The notes beneath the pieces were generated by a model. It was not told the DNA's origin. It did not search any database and was given only the letters and a program-made list of their open reading frames with translations. Positions 17,418 through 25,515 of a stretch of DNA of 64,000 nt are shown piece by piece (positions within the stretch are counted from its first letter, which is position 1; each line of letters begins with the position of its first letter). The DNA lies in the NCBI GenBank assembly GCA_029261405.1, contig JAJDBK010000001.1:1-64000 (forward strand). Reading direction: 5' to 3'. Both the position numbers and the translations under genes were made by a program. Origin of the DNA: Nitrospinaceae bacterium (GTDB lineage: Bacteria; Nitrospinota_A; UBA7883; JAJDBK01).

Positions 17418-18767
17418 TCATGATCCTTCACCAGAATCCCGCTCATCGTTTGCTAGACCGCCAAGGTTATTTCTTTTTATCATTCTATACAGGGACATTC
17501 GGGCTATCCCGGCCTCCCGGGACGAGCGGGATATGTTCCCCTGGTTTTTCAGTAGCAGGTTTTCGAGATAACTTCTCTCGAAACTTTTAAGCCATATATT
17601 TTTCGCGTCCTTGTACGAAAGATCTTCCATAAGCCCGGTGTTTCTCACCCGCTCCGGCAGGTCGGTCACCTTGATGAAGTCGCCATCGGCCATCGACACC
17701 GCCATTTCTATTACCGAACGCAACTCCCGAACATTTCCGGGCCAATCATAATCCATAAGGCAAAGCAGTGTGTCGTTTCTCAAGGTTTTCCTGACAGCCC
17801 CGGTATTCTCCGCCGACTGGCTCAGAAAAAGATCGCACAAAACCTCCACATCATCGGAACGCTCCCGCAAAGGTGGAATCTTTATGGTGATAACACCCAG
17901 AAGATAATAGAGGCTCTCCCGAAAGGCGCCAGCCATCATAACCGACCTTAAATTCTCACAGGTAGAGGAAATTACCCTCATCTTCGGTTGCCGGCCCCCG
18001 GAATTGTCTCCTCCCGATTCTCTTTTCTCGTGAAGAACCTTGTTAAGCCAGGCCTGGGTCACCATGTCGATCCGGTCGATGTTTGCAAGGTACAATACAC
18101 CACCGTCAGCGGACTCAATGGCTTTCCCGCTCTCCTCGGTAAGGTTTTTGCAATCCACCGTTACGAAAGGGGTGGACGACCCGCCTCCGTGAAGATGTAT
18201 CGCCCAGGCCACGAGCCCTTTTCCGGCGCCAGCCTCCCCCTCTATAAGAACATTCGACTCTGTAACCGCCACCTTTTTCACGAGGTCCGTTATCCGCATT
18301 ATCTCCCGACTCCTTCCGACAAACGAGTGGGAGAAAAAATCGTTCTTCACCTTCGTCCGCAAAGCGATATTCTCCTTGCGAAGTCGGTGTTGAGAGACCG
18401 CTCGGTCTACCGTTATCACCAGTTGATCGGCCGAAAAAGGTTTGGTCAGGTAATCAAAAGCCCCCTCCTTAACCGCCGCCACCACCCCGTCGATAGTGGC
18501 GAATGCGGAGATCATGACTACCGGCAGTTCCGGGAATTCCGCCGTTATCTCCCGCAAGACCTCCATGCCATTTTTTTTTGGCATCATGAAATCTGTCACC
18601 ACAATATCGGGTTTGTGTTTTTTTGCGAGTTCCAGAACATCAACACCGTTTTCCGCTGTAATACATCGATAACCTTCGGAGGTCAGAATCCTGGCGCAAC
18701 TTTCCAGCAGGTCCGGCTCATCATCCACGAGGAGAGCCACCCCCTTACCACCACTGTTTTCCATCAT
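17418..18767 (-). CDS. NtrC-like response regulator with degenerate AAA+ domain
   Basis: 449 aa. The receiver domain (about 8-125) is intact: acidic residues DDEPD, phospho-acceptor Asp in VVTDFMMP, and the K of TKPFS. The central domain (about 145-375) is AAA+-derived and keeps a Walker A-like GEAGAGKG, but the ESELFGHEKGAFTGA segment that contacts sigma-54 is missing. The Walker B FLDE reads YLANID, and the arginine-finger FREDLYYRL reads FRESLYYLLG. A Fis-type HTH ends the protein (GNISRSSREAGIARMSLYRMI). It probably binds DNA under phosphorylation control without ATP-driven sigma-54 activation. It is encoded directly after its likely kinase. Confidence 0.85.
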   Translation of the reverse strand: MMENSGGKGVALLVDDEPDLLESCARILTSEGYRCITAENGVDVLELAKKHKPDIVVTDFMMPKKNGMEVLREITAEFPELPVVMISAFATIDGVVAAVKEGAFDYLTKPFSADQLVITVDRAVSQHRLRKENIALRTKVKNDFFSHSFVGRSREIMRITDLVKKVAVTESNVLIEGEAGAGKGLVAWAIHLHGGGSSTPFVTVDCKNLTEESGKAIESADGGVLYLANIDRIDMVTQAWLNKVLHEKRESGGDNSGGRQPKMRVISSTCENLRSVMMAGAFRESLYYLLGVITIKIPPLRERSDDVEVLCDLFLSQSAENTGAVRKTLRNDTLLCLMDYDWPGNVRELRSVIEMAVSMADGDFIKVTDLPERVRNTGLMEDLSYKDAKNIWLKSFERSYLENLLLKNQGNISRSSREAGIARMSLYRMIKRNNLGGLANDERDSGEGS

Positions 18768-18780
18768 CCCGGGGCAAACC

Positions 18781-20733
18781 TCATATCTTCTTCTCTCCGC
18801 CTCCGATCAGATGGTCGGAGGCGTTTTCAAGGGTTATGGTGAAGAGGGCGCCTTCCCCCGGTACACTTTTCACATCTATCTCCCCTCCGAAATCGCGTAT
18901 CAGCCCGTAACTTATGGAGAGTCCCAGTCCGGTCCCCTCCCCCACTTCCTTGGTGGTGTAGAAAGGTTCAAAGATACGCTCAAGGCTCTCTTTCCCGATG
19001 CCGGGTCCTGTGTCGCGAACGGTCAGCTCCACTCCGCCTCCATCACACTTTCGGGTACTTATCTCCAGAATGTCGCCACTGGCGCACGCCTGATACGAAT
19101 TCTGGACCAGATTGTAGATGACACGCTCCATACCCGAAAGGTTGGCCCATACCTGTGGCAGGTCTGTTTGCAAGACGCTTTTGACCGATATACCCTTGCT
19201 CTTGAGCGGATGTCCTATAAGCGACAATACTGAGCCTATCACCTCGTTAAGATCTACCGCCATCAGTTTGTTATCCCCTTCGCGAGCGAACGTCAACAAC
19301 GACCTGGCGATGGTGGAGATACGGATTGCGTGGTTTTTCACAACCTCGATATCCTTCTCCACAATTTCCATATCCCCCTGTTGCAGAGCCTTTTTAACCA
19401 GGTCCAGCCGCATAACAATAACCGAAATGGGATTGTTGATCTCGTGGGCCACACCTGCGCTTAAAAAACCGAGGGCGGCCAGTTTTTCCGATCTCATCAA
19501 CTGACGCTCCACCTCCTTGATACGGTCGGTACGCTCCGAGACCTTAAGCTCCAGCGACCGGCTGTACTCTTGCAAGTCATCCGCCATTTCGTTATACGCC
19601 AGGGAGAGCGATTTTATCTCGTCTCTGGAGTCGATCCTTATACGGTGGTCAAAATCGTGGTTCTTGAATTTTTCCACCCCCCGACGCAACGTATTTATCG
19701 GAACCGTCAAGGCTCGTGATACAAGGACAGCCACAAGAACCACCAGAATCACGGTGAAGATGGCGCCGATGGCGTACACCCGCTTGATTTCGTAAAGTTT
19801 TTCCGCAAAAAGGGAGCGGGCGTAACGATCGAAAACCACCAGGTACCGTTTTGAATCCCCTTCCTGAAGATGCACGGCGTTGTAGGCCCAAAGGTAGTCG
19901 GGGTGATCGGAGATAACACCCCGTCCTCCCGACAAAAGCTGGTCGGCAAGCTCACGCCCCAGCTCCTTTCTGACATTGACCGCCACCTCTGTTGGAGGGA
20001 TCGTCGCCACACCCGGCTTGACGAACGGATTGTAGATATAATCGCCTTCGTTGGTAACAAGGGCCGCCACCCTCCTCGACTCAAGCGTCATCCGGGTCAG
20101 CCGGTCGAAAAGCTCCGATCCGTTCAGGTCGATATAGACAACACCGCGCGCCACACCGCTACTGTCAAAAACCTTTGTGGCGTGACGCACCAGGGTTACA
20201 GTCGGCAGGTCGAGGCTCGGATGCACACTGCTTCGCATCGGCATAACAGCCACCCCGTCATCAGCCAGCCTTGCGGCGCCGATATAAAACGCTGAGGTAA
20301 GTCTGTTTTTTCTTCCACTGGATGGAGTTGCCACTATCCGGCTTCCGCTCCGGTAGACAATGACAATCTCGTCACCATAATCGTCGAGAAAACCGATACG
20401 CGAATAACCGGGGCGAAGAGATAAAAAACGGATAAAATCTTGTTCCACCATCGATTTGCGGACGGCGGACGGCGGACTCTCATCCCGCACAGAATCGACA
20501 AGAACCTTCAGCGCAAGAGAAGAGCGGACATCGTTGATATCGACCCTGGCGTTGATGAAAGTTCGCTCGATCTCCTTACCCCTTGTGATGGTGTTGATGA
20601 ACACCTCCTTCAAGGTGGCGTCCGTGACCGACATCTCCTTAGCTATGAGGTCGTAGTAACCAAAATATGCGATAGGCGCATAAGCCACCACAAGGAGCGC
20701 CAACGTGAATTTTTTCCAGATACGATCAAACAT
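18781..20733 (-). CDS. Membrane sensor histidine kinase with periplasmic sensing domain
   Basis: 650 aa. TM1 spans about 10-27, a large periplasmic domain of Cache type about 30-315, TM2 about 318-342 (FTVILVVLVAVLVSRAL), then HAMP and a coiled region. HisKA follows with phospho-acceptor His in GVAHEINNPIS (about 430). The HATPase_c domain has N-box NLVQNSYQAC, G1 DTGPGIGKE and G2 GEGTGLGLS. The next gene, 14 bases on, is the NtrC-like regulator, so they form a two-component pair. The upstream gene products (SUMF1-like protein, ABC-type binding protein) are periplasmic and may feed the signal. Confidence 0.9.
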   Translation of the reverse strand: MFDRIWKKFTLALLVVAYAPIAYFGYYDLIAKEMSVTDATLKEVFINTITRGKEIERTFINARVDINDVRSSLALKVLVDSVRDESPPSAVRKSMVEQDFIRFLSLRPGYSRIGFLDDYGDEIVIVYRSGSRIVATPSSGRKNRLTSAFYIGAARLADDGVAVMPMRSSVHPSLDLPTVTLVRHATKVFDSSGVARGVVYIDLNGSELFDRLTRMTLESRRVAALVTNEGDYIYNPFVKPGVATIPPTEVAVNVRKELGRELADQLLSGGRGVISDHPDYLWAYNAVHLQEGDSKRYLVVFDRYARSLFAEKLYEIKRVYAIGAIFTVILVVLVAVLVSRALTVPINTLRRGVEKFKNHDFDHRIRIDSRDEIKSLSLAYNEMADDLQEYSRSLELKVSERTDRIKEVERQLMRSEKLAALGFLSAGVAHEINNPISVIVMRLDLVKKALQQGDMEIVEKDIEVVKNHAIRISTIARSLLTFAREGDNKLMAVDLNEVIGSVLSLIGHPLKSKGISVKSVLQTDLPQVWANLSGMERVIYNLVQNSYQACASGDILEISTRKCDGGGVELTVRDTGPGIGKESLERIFEPFYTTKEVGEGTGLGLSISYGLIRDFGGEIDVKSVPGEGALFTITLENASDHLIGGGEKKI

Positions 20734-20776
20734 TTTTTACTGTGGCGCCAGAAGTCCGCATGGAGCGGCTGTTTAC

Positions 20777-21577
20777 CTAATCAGCGTCCATGGCGCAACG
20801 AAACCCGATTATATGACTAACGGCGACTTTGGCTATATACTCCTTGTAGGCGGCCCGGGCGCTGACGCTAAGGTCGGCCCAGGAACCGCCTTTGACCATG
20901 GCCATGAAGGGCCGTTTCGGATCCATCGAGGCGGTCCACTCCCGGACATTTCCAGCCATACCCGAAACTCCGTATGGGCTTGTGTCGCCTGGAGCGCCTC
21001 CACTTCTGTTCCCTCGGTACGGGTTGCAAACGGCGTCTTCGATAAGTAGCATATCGGATTCAGCTGTGGACGCCTTGTATGGATCGAACTCATTTCCCCA
21101 CGGAAATACCCGACCATCAACTCCACGCGCCGCCTTCTCCCACTCCTCCGCCGTTGGTAACCGTTTACCCGCCCATTGGGCGTAGGCCATTGAGTCGGCC
21201 TGCGAAATATTCAATATGGGGTAATCGGCTGAAGAGGGATCGAACTTGCCGGAATCCCAGTGTTTCGGAGGTTTTTTTCCGGTCGCCTCAATGAACTTCG
21301 CGTACTCTGCGTTTGTAACCTCACGTTTGTCTATATAGAACGCTTTCAGGGTGACTTTCCTTTTCGGAGCCTCGTTTGCAAACGAATAGTTTCCGTAGAG
21401 ACGATGTTTTGCGTAGAGCGACTCCATCTTACTCACCTCGGAATCGTCGCTCCCCATCAGGAATTCACCGGCGGGAATGAGAACCATACCCTCGTCACGT
21501 TCCGCATTCGCTTCGACCTGCACAACAAGCGGGGAGAGAAAGAGGATAAACAGGGCCACCAGTCTTGACGTAACCAT
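20777..21577 (-). CDS. Secreted SUMF1/FGE-fold protein, non-catalytic type
   Basis: About 266 aa with a signal peptide (RLVALFILFLSPLVVQVEANA). The SUMF1/formylglycine-generating-enzyme fold is shown by MVLIPAGEFLMGSDD, FYIDKREVTNAEYAKF, GKRLPTAEEWEKAARG, FPWGNEF, VSGMAGNVREW, KGGSW and IIGFRC. The active-site cysteine pair of real formylglycine-generating enzymes is not present before the final GFRC. No sulfatase is nearby, so a binding or structural role is likely. The ATG at 21577 is chosen because AAGGAG lies just upstream; the longer frame to 21640 would overlap the previous gene. Confidence 0.8.
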   Translation of the reverse strand: MVTSRLVALFILFLSPLVVQVEANAERDEGMVLIPAGEFLMGSDDSEVSKMESLYAKHRLYGNYSFANEAPKRKVTLKAFYIDKREVTNAEYAKFIEATGKKPPKHWDSGKFDPSSADYPILNISQADSMAYAQWAGKRLPTAEEWEKAARGVDGRVFPWGNEFDPYKASTAESDMLLIEDAVCNPYRGNRSGGAPGDTSPYGVSGMAGNVREWTASMDPKRPFMAMVKGGSWADLSVSARAAYKEYIAKVAVSHIIGFRCAMDAD

Positions 21578-21581
21578 TTCG

Positions 21582-22925
21582 TTACTCCTTCCTGGGTGTG
21601 AAAGGATCCTGAACAGTGGTAAATCGGTATTCCGGGCCATTTTTCTTCACTTCAAAGATAAACGGCGCCTTGATCGCTTCGCCAGTCGGGTCCATATCGA
21701 TTATTCCGGTCACGCCCGTAAAGCCTTTGAGCGAAACAAGGGCCGACTTGACATGGCTCGGTCGCATCGATTTTGAATTGCTTATCGCCTCTGCCAGCAT
21801 GTAGTAGGCGTCGTAACTCAAGGCGGCCATTCTGGAGGGCTTGGAGCCGAATCGCTTGCTGTACGCATCGACGAAGGCTTTTATCGCAGGCACAGTTGAA
21901 TCCGCGTCAAAGCCGCTGTAGACAATGGAGCCTTTTGCAAGCTCGCCCAGTTTTGCAAACTCCGGGATCATCAGGTCCTCCGATCCCACAAGCGGGATAT
22001 GAAGCCCCAGAGCGTTTAACTCCCGGACGATCTCTTCGGCCTCCTTACCATCCCCCGTAAAGACTATGGCGTCAGGAATGTTGTTTTTCAGTTTCCTGAT
22101 CTGGCCTGCGATGGAGGTCTCTTCATCCGCCATATTCGTCATCGCCTTCGACCAGAGGAAAAGCTCGTCAGTTATTGTCATGTCAGCGGCGACTATCTCG
22201 GCCTTGAAAGCCGCCGTGAGTTTAATGGAGTAGTCGTTGAGCAGGGAGCTGAAGAGGGCAAACCGTTTCCACTTCTTTTTCTCGCCGAGGTATTCTATAA
22301 GCTGTTTTATACCCTGGTTGTCATTGAGCGTGTTACGAAAGTTGTACGGCCCGGTGTCTCCAAGGCGTCTTCTCGATCCGGCTGAGATCATTATAAGCTG
22401 GCGGTCGTTAAGCGCCTTTGTGGCCGCAAAGCTGACCTCCCCCGTAGCCGCCCCTACGACAGCCAAGACCTCGTGTTTCAGAAAAGCCTCAACACCCGCC
22501 CGGGTACCGGCGATAGAACCTTTGGTATCGAAAATCAGCAGGTCATACTGCTTGTTCCTGATCCCCCCCTTTTCGTTAATCTCGTCTGACGCAAGCTCGG
22601 CGCCGTTGGACGCCTCGGTTCCGTAGTATCCAAGATCACCACCCATAGGGCCGAGAACCCCGATTCTTGTTTGACGAGGCCGCTCAGCCATTATCTCCTT
22701 ATCAGATTTCTCCCCGTAGCCAAGCTCAGGGGCGGCCTTATCGGAATCTTCGGCGTAAGCCGGTCTGACAAAATCAAAAAATCCTGATAGAATAAAGGTT
22801 TTTTGAGAGTTCACTGTGGTAAAGTGACAAGCGATGAGCGCGAGAATCAGGCCAAGCGCGTAACGATGCAAGGTCGGTTGCATCTGATGTGTTAATTTAC
22901 AGCCAGTTTTGTTTGTTGTATTCAT
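21582..22925 (-). CDS. Branched-chain-amino-acid-type (LivJ-like) periplasmic binding protein
   Basis: 447 aa, type I periplasmic binding fold (Peripla_BP_6). The hydrophobic export segment spans about 22-42. The mature domain opens with RIGVLGPMGGDLGYYGTEASN and continues GAELASDEINEKGGI, VVGAATGEVSFAATKALN, VFTGDGKEAEEIVRELN, YDAYYMLAEAI and FTGVTGIIDMDPTGE, all typical of the family. No permease or ATPase genes follow. The next genes are a SUMF1-like protein, a histidine kinase and a regulator, so this may be a solute sensor for the two-component system. The ligand is unknown. Confidence 0.85.
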   Translation of the reverse strand: MNTTNKTGCKLTHQMQPTLHRYALGLILALIACHFTTVNSQKTFILSGFFDFVRPAYAEDSDKAAPELGYGEKSDKEIMAERPRQTRIGVLGPMGGDLGYYGTEASNGAELASDEINEKGGIRNKQYDLLIFDTKGSIAGTRAGVEAFLKHEVLAVVGAATGEVSFAATKALNDRQLIMISAGSRRRLGDTGPYNFRNTLNDNQGIKQLIEYLGEKKKWKRFALFSSLLNDYSIKLTAAFKAEIVAADMTITDELFLWSKAMTNMADEETSIAGQIRKLKNNIPDAIVFTGDGKEAEEIVRELNALGLHIPLVGSEDLMIPEFAKLGELAKGSIVYSGFDADSTVPAIKAFVDAYSKRFGSKPSRMAALSYDAYYMLAEAISNSKSMRPSHVKSALVSLKGFTGVTGIIDMDPTGEAIKAPFIFEVKKNGPEYRFTTVQDPFTPRKE

Positions 22926-22936
22926 CGTAATAGCTC

Positions 22937-22958
22937 TATAATTGCTGGTTAAACCAGC
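22937..22958 (+). promoter_or_regulatory. Putative -10 element with overlapping palindromic operator in the divergent region
   Basis: TATAAT at 22937-22942 is followed by the perfect palindrome GCTGGTT-A-AACCAGC (22944-22958). The site lies between the divergent genes starting at 22925 and 23003, so a protein bound here could control both. A matching -35 (TTGTTG, 22913-22918) is weak. Confidence 0.4.
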
Positions 22959-23002
22959 GGATAATTTTTAACATATGTTCCACATTGGAATGGAGAACAC
23001 CA

Positions 23003-23659
23003 TTGAAAAACATCGGATCCACGACCAGAACAGCTTTTTTCGCCAGCGTCTTTATCGCCACTCTTGCGTGTAACGTTCTCGCTGATTCCGGAGGCTCGGC
23101 CATGGTAACAGTCAAGGGAGGCCCTTTCAAATCGGGCGCCGCGCTTACCAGTGTAGACGTGAAGGAGTTTTCTATCGATATTTACGAAGTGACGGCGGAA
23201 CAGTACGCAAAGTTCGATAAGGAATATGAAGCTACCGTTGGCAGGGAAAAACATCCGGCTACGGAAGTCTCTTATTTCCAGGCCGAAGAGTACTGCAAGT
23301 CTCTCGGCAAAAGACTGCCCACCGACCATGAATGGGAAAAAGCGGCGCGGGGAACAGACGGTTTTATCTACCCGTGGGGAAACGATTTTGTTGACGCCAA
23401 CGCCAATACTCTCGAATCCGAACTGAACAGCACAGCGGAAGTGGGAAGCAGACCAGCCGGCAAAAGCCCATACGGCGTTCACGATATGGCTGGCAACGTA
23501 TGGGAGTGGGTTGATGCGTGGGAAACGGACTCCAAACAGTACAGGCTCACTTTCGGGGGATCCTTTTTCGACGACTCGTCGAAGGCCAAAACCTTCGTAT
23601 CTCTCAAAAGCATCCCGGACGACTCCCACACCTTCATAGGATTTCGGTGCGCGAAATAA
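23003..23659 (+). CDS. Small secreted SUMF1/FGE-fold protein, non-catalytic type
   Basis: About 218 aa with a signal peptide (KNIGSTTRTAFFASVFIA..LADS) and a compact SUMF1 fold: FSIDIYEVTAEQYAKF, GKRLPTDHEWEKAARG, IYPWGNDF, VHDMAGNVWEWVDAW, TFGGSFF, FIGFRCAK. It lacks the catalytic cysteine pair. The TTG at 23003 is chosen because GGAG lies 7 bases upstream and the signal peptide starts there; the ORF can extend to a TTG at 22985. It is divergent from the LivJ-like gene and 19 bases ahead of a lipoprotein gene. Confidence 0.75.
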   Translation: MKNIGSTTRTAFFASVFIATLACNVLADSGGSAMVTVKGGPFKSGAALTSVDVKEFSIDIYEVTAEQYAKFDKEYEATVGREKHPATEVSYFQAEEYCKSLGKRLPTDHEWEKAARGTDGFIYPWGNDFVDANANTLESELNSTAEVGSRPAGKSPYGVHDMAGNVWEWVDAWETDSKQYRLTFGGSFFDDSSKAKTFVSLKSIPDDSHTFIGFRCAK

Positions 23660-23678
23660 GGGAGCGACAGGAAGCGTT

Positions 23679-24110
23679 ATGGGATTGAAAAACCGGTTGG
23701 GCGCCTTGGTCATAACCTTAAGCGTGGTTCCACTTCTCTTCGGATGCTCCGAAGAGAAGAAAACCAACTTCATGGGAAAAAGCCAGGGGCCGCCCCCCTC
23801 CTTCTTTTCGCCGAACGAAGATGATATCGTCGTGGAAGAAGCGTCAGGCTTAAGCTTCGTCAAGGATGTTCTCAATATTACCTTCTCGAAAGATACCAGC
23901 CAGGAAACGGCAAAACGAATCATATCGTCAGTTAACGCTACGATCGTCGGATACGATTATTCCGTCAACTTCTATCAGATCCGCTTTCCCGACACCGACT
24001 TCAAAACGATGCAGAAAATCAAAATGAAAATGCTGGCCGATCACAAGGAGCTGGAACTTGCTACCAGCACTCCTGTATCGGCCAAAAAGAATCCTTATTA
24101 CGCCAGGTAA
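23679..24110 (+). CDS. Lipoprotein with subtilase-prodomain-like fold
   Basis: 143 aa with lipobox LLFGC at about 19-23. The region FVKDVLNITFSKDTSQETAK followed by SVNATIVGYDYSVNFYQIRFP is similar in pattern to N-terminal prodomains of subtilisin/fervidolysin-type proteases (alpha/beta fold, AxIVG turn). No protease is encoded nearby, so it may be a free-standing inhibitor-like or chaperone-like domain. It is co-directional with the SUMF1-like gene 19 bases upstream and convergent with the lipoprotein at 24111, with no spacer. The function is unknown. Confidence 0.55.
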   Translation: MGLKNRLGALVITLSVVPLLFGCSEEKKTNFMGKSQGPPPSFFSPNEDDIVVEEASGLSFVKDVLNITFSKDTSQETAKRIISSVNATIVGYDYSVNFYQIRFPDTDFKTMQKIKMKMLADHKELELATSTPVSAKKNPYYAR

Positions 24111-24449
24111 TCAACCGGCCGGGATCAGCTCCATGCGGCGCAGAGTCATCGGAACCTCTTTTCCCTTGAACTCGATATACCCCTGTAGCTTGGGATTGAC
24201 CTTCATCAGGGCTTCCACCGCTTTTTTCGCATCCTTAAATGGCACTTTTTCCGTATTGGAGACTTCAACAGCTATTACGACAGACTCACCCTGTTGTACA
24301 ACCTCGTATAACGCCCAGTCCGGGTTGATCCCGGAGAATACTTTGGCGTACTCATCCTCAATACCACCCCCACCCGTACAGGATGTCAACGCAATGGTCG
24401 ATGTTAACAAAAGCGCCAGTACAAGAAAGGCCTTTTTTACAACTCTCAT
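24111..24449 (-). CDS. Small lipoprotein of unknown function
   Basis: 112 aa with lipobox IALTSC near residue 24, then a Gly-rich linker and a compact domain (DWALYEVVQQGESVVIAVEVS) ending in LRRMELIPAG. It is the last gene of the run that begins with the Gld-type exporter, 22 bases after a cytochrome c gene. The stops of this gene and its convergent neighbour are adjacent with no room for a conventional terminator. No family recognised. Confidence 0.55.
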   Translation of the reverse strand: MRVVKKAFLVLALLLTSTIALTSCTGGGGIEDEYAKVFSGINPDWALYEVVQQGESVVIAVEVSNTEKVPFKDAKKAVEALMKVNPKLQGYIEFKGKEVPMTLRRMELIPAG

Positions 24450-24471
24450 TTTAATTCATCTCCAATCATTG

Positions 24472-24852
24472 TTATTTACCATTCTCAGCGTCGTTTTTCT
24501 TGAGGAAGGCTATAATATCGCTACGCGCTCCCTCATCCTGCATCGCCTTTAACGTTCTCATGGTTTTCTTGTATTTCGCTTTTAACGCCACAGCTACAGG
24601 ATCGCCACTTCGAATCATCTCCTTGGGATTTTTCAGCCACTTGTTCAACCACTCGTCATCCCGAATTTTGGTGACACCGAGCAATCCAGGACCCGTTTTC
24701 ATGGCGTCCGTCAACCGGTGGCAACCTTTACACCTTTTCTTGAACAACACTTCGCCTCGTTGGGCGTCCTGAGCGTATGCGTTGCCACTCATAACCATAA
24801 TAGAAAAGAGCGCAACCGCAATAGCCTGTAGAGGCTTTTTCTGAAACATCAA
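24472..24852 (-). CDS. Monohaem c-type cytochrome
   Basis: 126 aa with a signal peptide (about 1-27, ending NAYAQDAQ). One haem c motif CKGCH follows GEVLFKKR. GPGLLGVTKIRDDEWLNKWL is a class-I cytochrome c turn, and a Met-containing segment (KKTMRTLKAM) could supply the sixth ligand. Periplasmic soluble electron carrier. It lies 8 bases downstream of an exported protein gene in the exporter run, an odd setting for a respiratory cytochrome. Confidence 0.8.
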   Translation of the reverse strand: MMFQKKPLQAIAVALFSIMVMSGNAYAQDAQRGEVLFKKRCKGCHRLTDAMKTGPGLLGVTKIRDDEWLNKWLKNPKEMIRSGDPVAVALKAKYKKTMRTLKAMQDEGARSDIIAFLKKNDAENGK

Positions 24853-24859
24853 CTATTAC

Positions 24860-25504
24860 CTACTCAATAAATACCGTTCGTAAACCGACACCCAGACTGC
24901 TCCAGGTGATTTTGCCCTTTTTCACGCTGGGCAGATGTTTACTTATAACTTCCTTACTCTCTTTGGTCACGGCGAACTCAACACGGGGGGTCATCGAACC
25001 GCCGGAAGATTCCCGCACATCGATATCTATCATTAACCCCTCCTCCTCCATCCCAAAATGGGTGATCCGCCAGTTCCCCTTGCCGAGGGCCAAAAGATCC
25101 TTCTTGGCGGCCGCCACCGCATCGGCTGAGATGGAGTTTTTGTCCCGATTCTCAAGAAACTTCGTGTAGTTCGCCTCCACGGCGGCTAACAGTCGTTTAT
25201 CGCCGGTATGCTCGCCATACATCATCGAGATAATTCCTGATATGTTGAACAGGAAGTCAGCTTGTTCGGGGGCGGCCTCCGGCGACATGGCGTACCCGAC
25301 CATCTGTTGCACTTCGCCCGGAAACTCCTCGGCCCTAGCTCTGATAAGCTCCTTCATTCCAGCTTCATCCTTCTTGTTGTACGCCTGGATGAAAAGGTTA
25401 CCGACGCTCGGCGCCCCCCCTTCGGCAAAAGCGGAACCAGCGCCTACAAGGCATATCAACGCCAGGGCCAGCGAATATTTAATAAAGTGTCGGTAGCTGT
25501 TCAT
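24860..25504 (-). CDS. Exported protein of unknown function
   Basis: About 214 aa. The signal peptide spans residues 1-27 (ending GAGSAFAEGG). The mature part is helical up to about residue 120 and then beta-rich (LMIDIDVRESSGGSMTPRVEFAVTK). The ATG at 25504 is preferred because GGGGGAAG lies just upstream; a TTG at 25519 would overlap the DUF4340 gene. It sits between DUF4340 and cytochrome c genes in one transcription unit. No family recognised. Confidence 0.55.
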   Translation of the reverse strand: MNSYRHFIKYSLALALICLVGAGSAFAEGGAPSVGNLFIQAYNKKDEAGMKELIRARAEEFPGEVQQMVGYAMSPEAAPEQADFLFNISGIISMMYGEHTGDKRLLAAVEANYTKFLENRDKNSISADAVAAAKKDLLALGKGNWRITHFGMEEEGLMIDIDVRESSGGSMTPRVEFAVTKESKEVISKHLPSVKKGKITWSSLGVGLRTVFIE

Positions 25505-25515
25505 GATCTTCCCCC

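Noticed and set aside
17988-18842. 284-aa plus-strand ORF antisense to the NtrC-like regulator
   Set aside because: Shadow of a gene with clear receiver and HTH motifs.
22949-23923. 324-aa minus-strand ORF
   Set aside because: It lies antisense to the SUMF1-like and lipoprotein genes, has no domain pattern, and is an open shadow frame of those genes.
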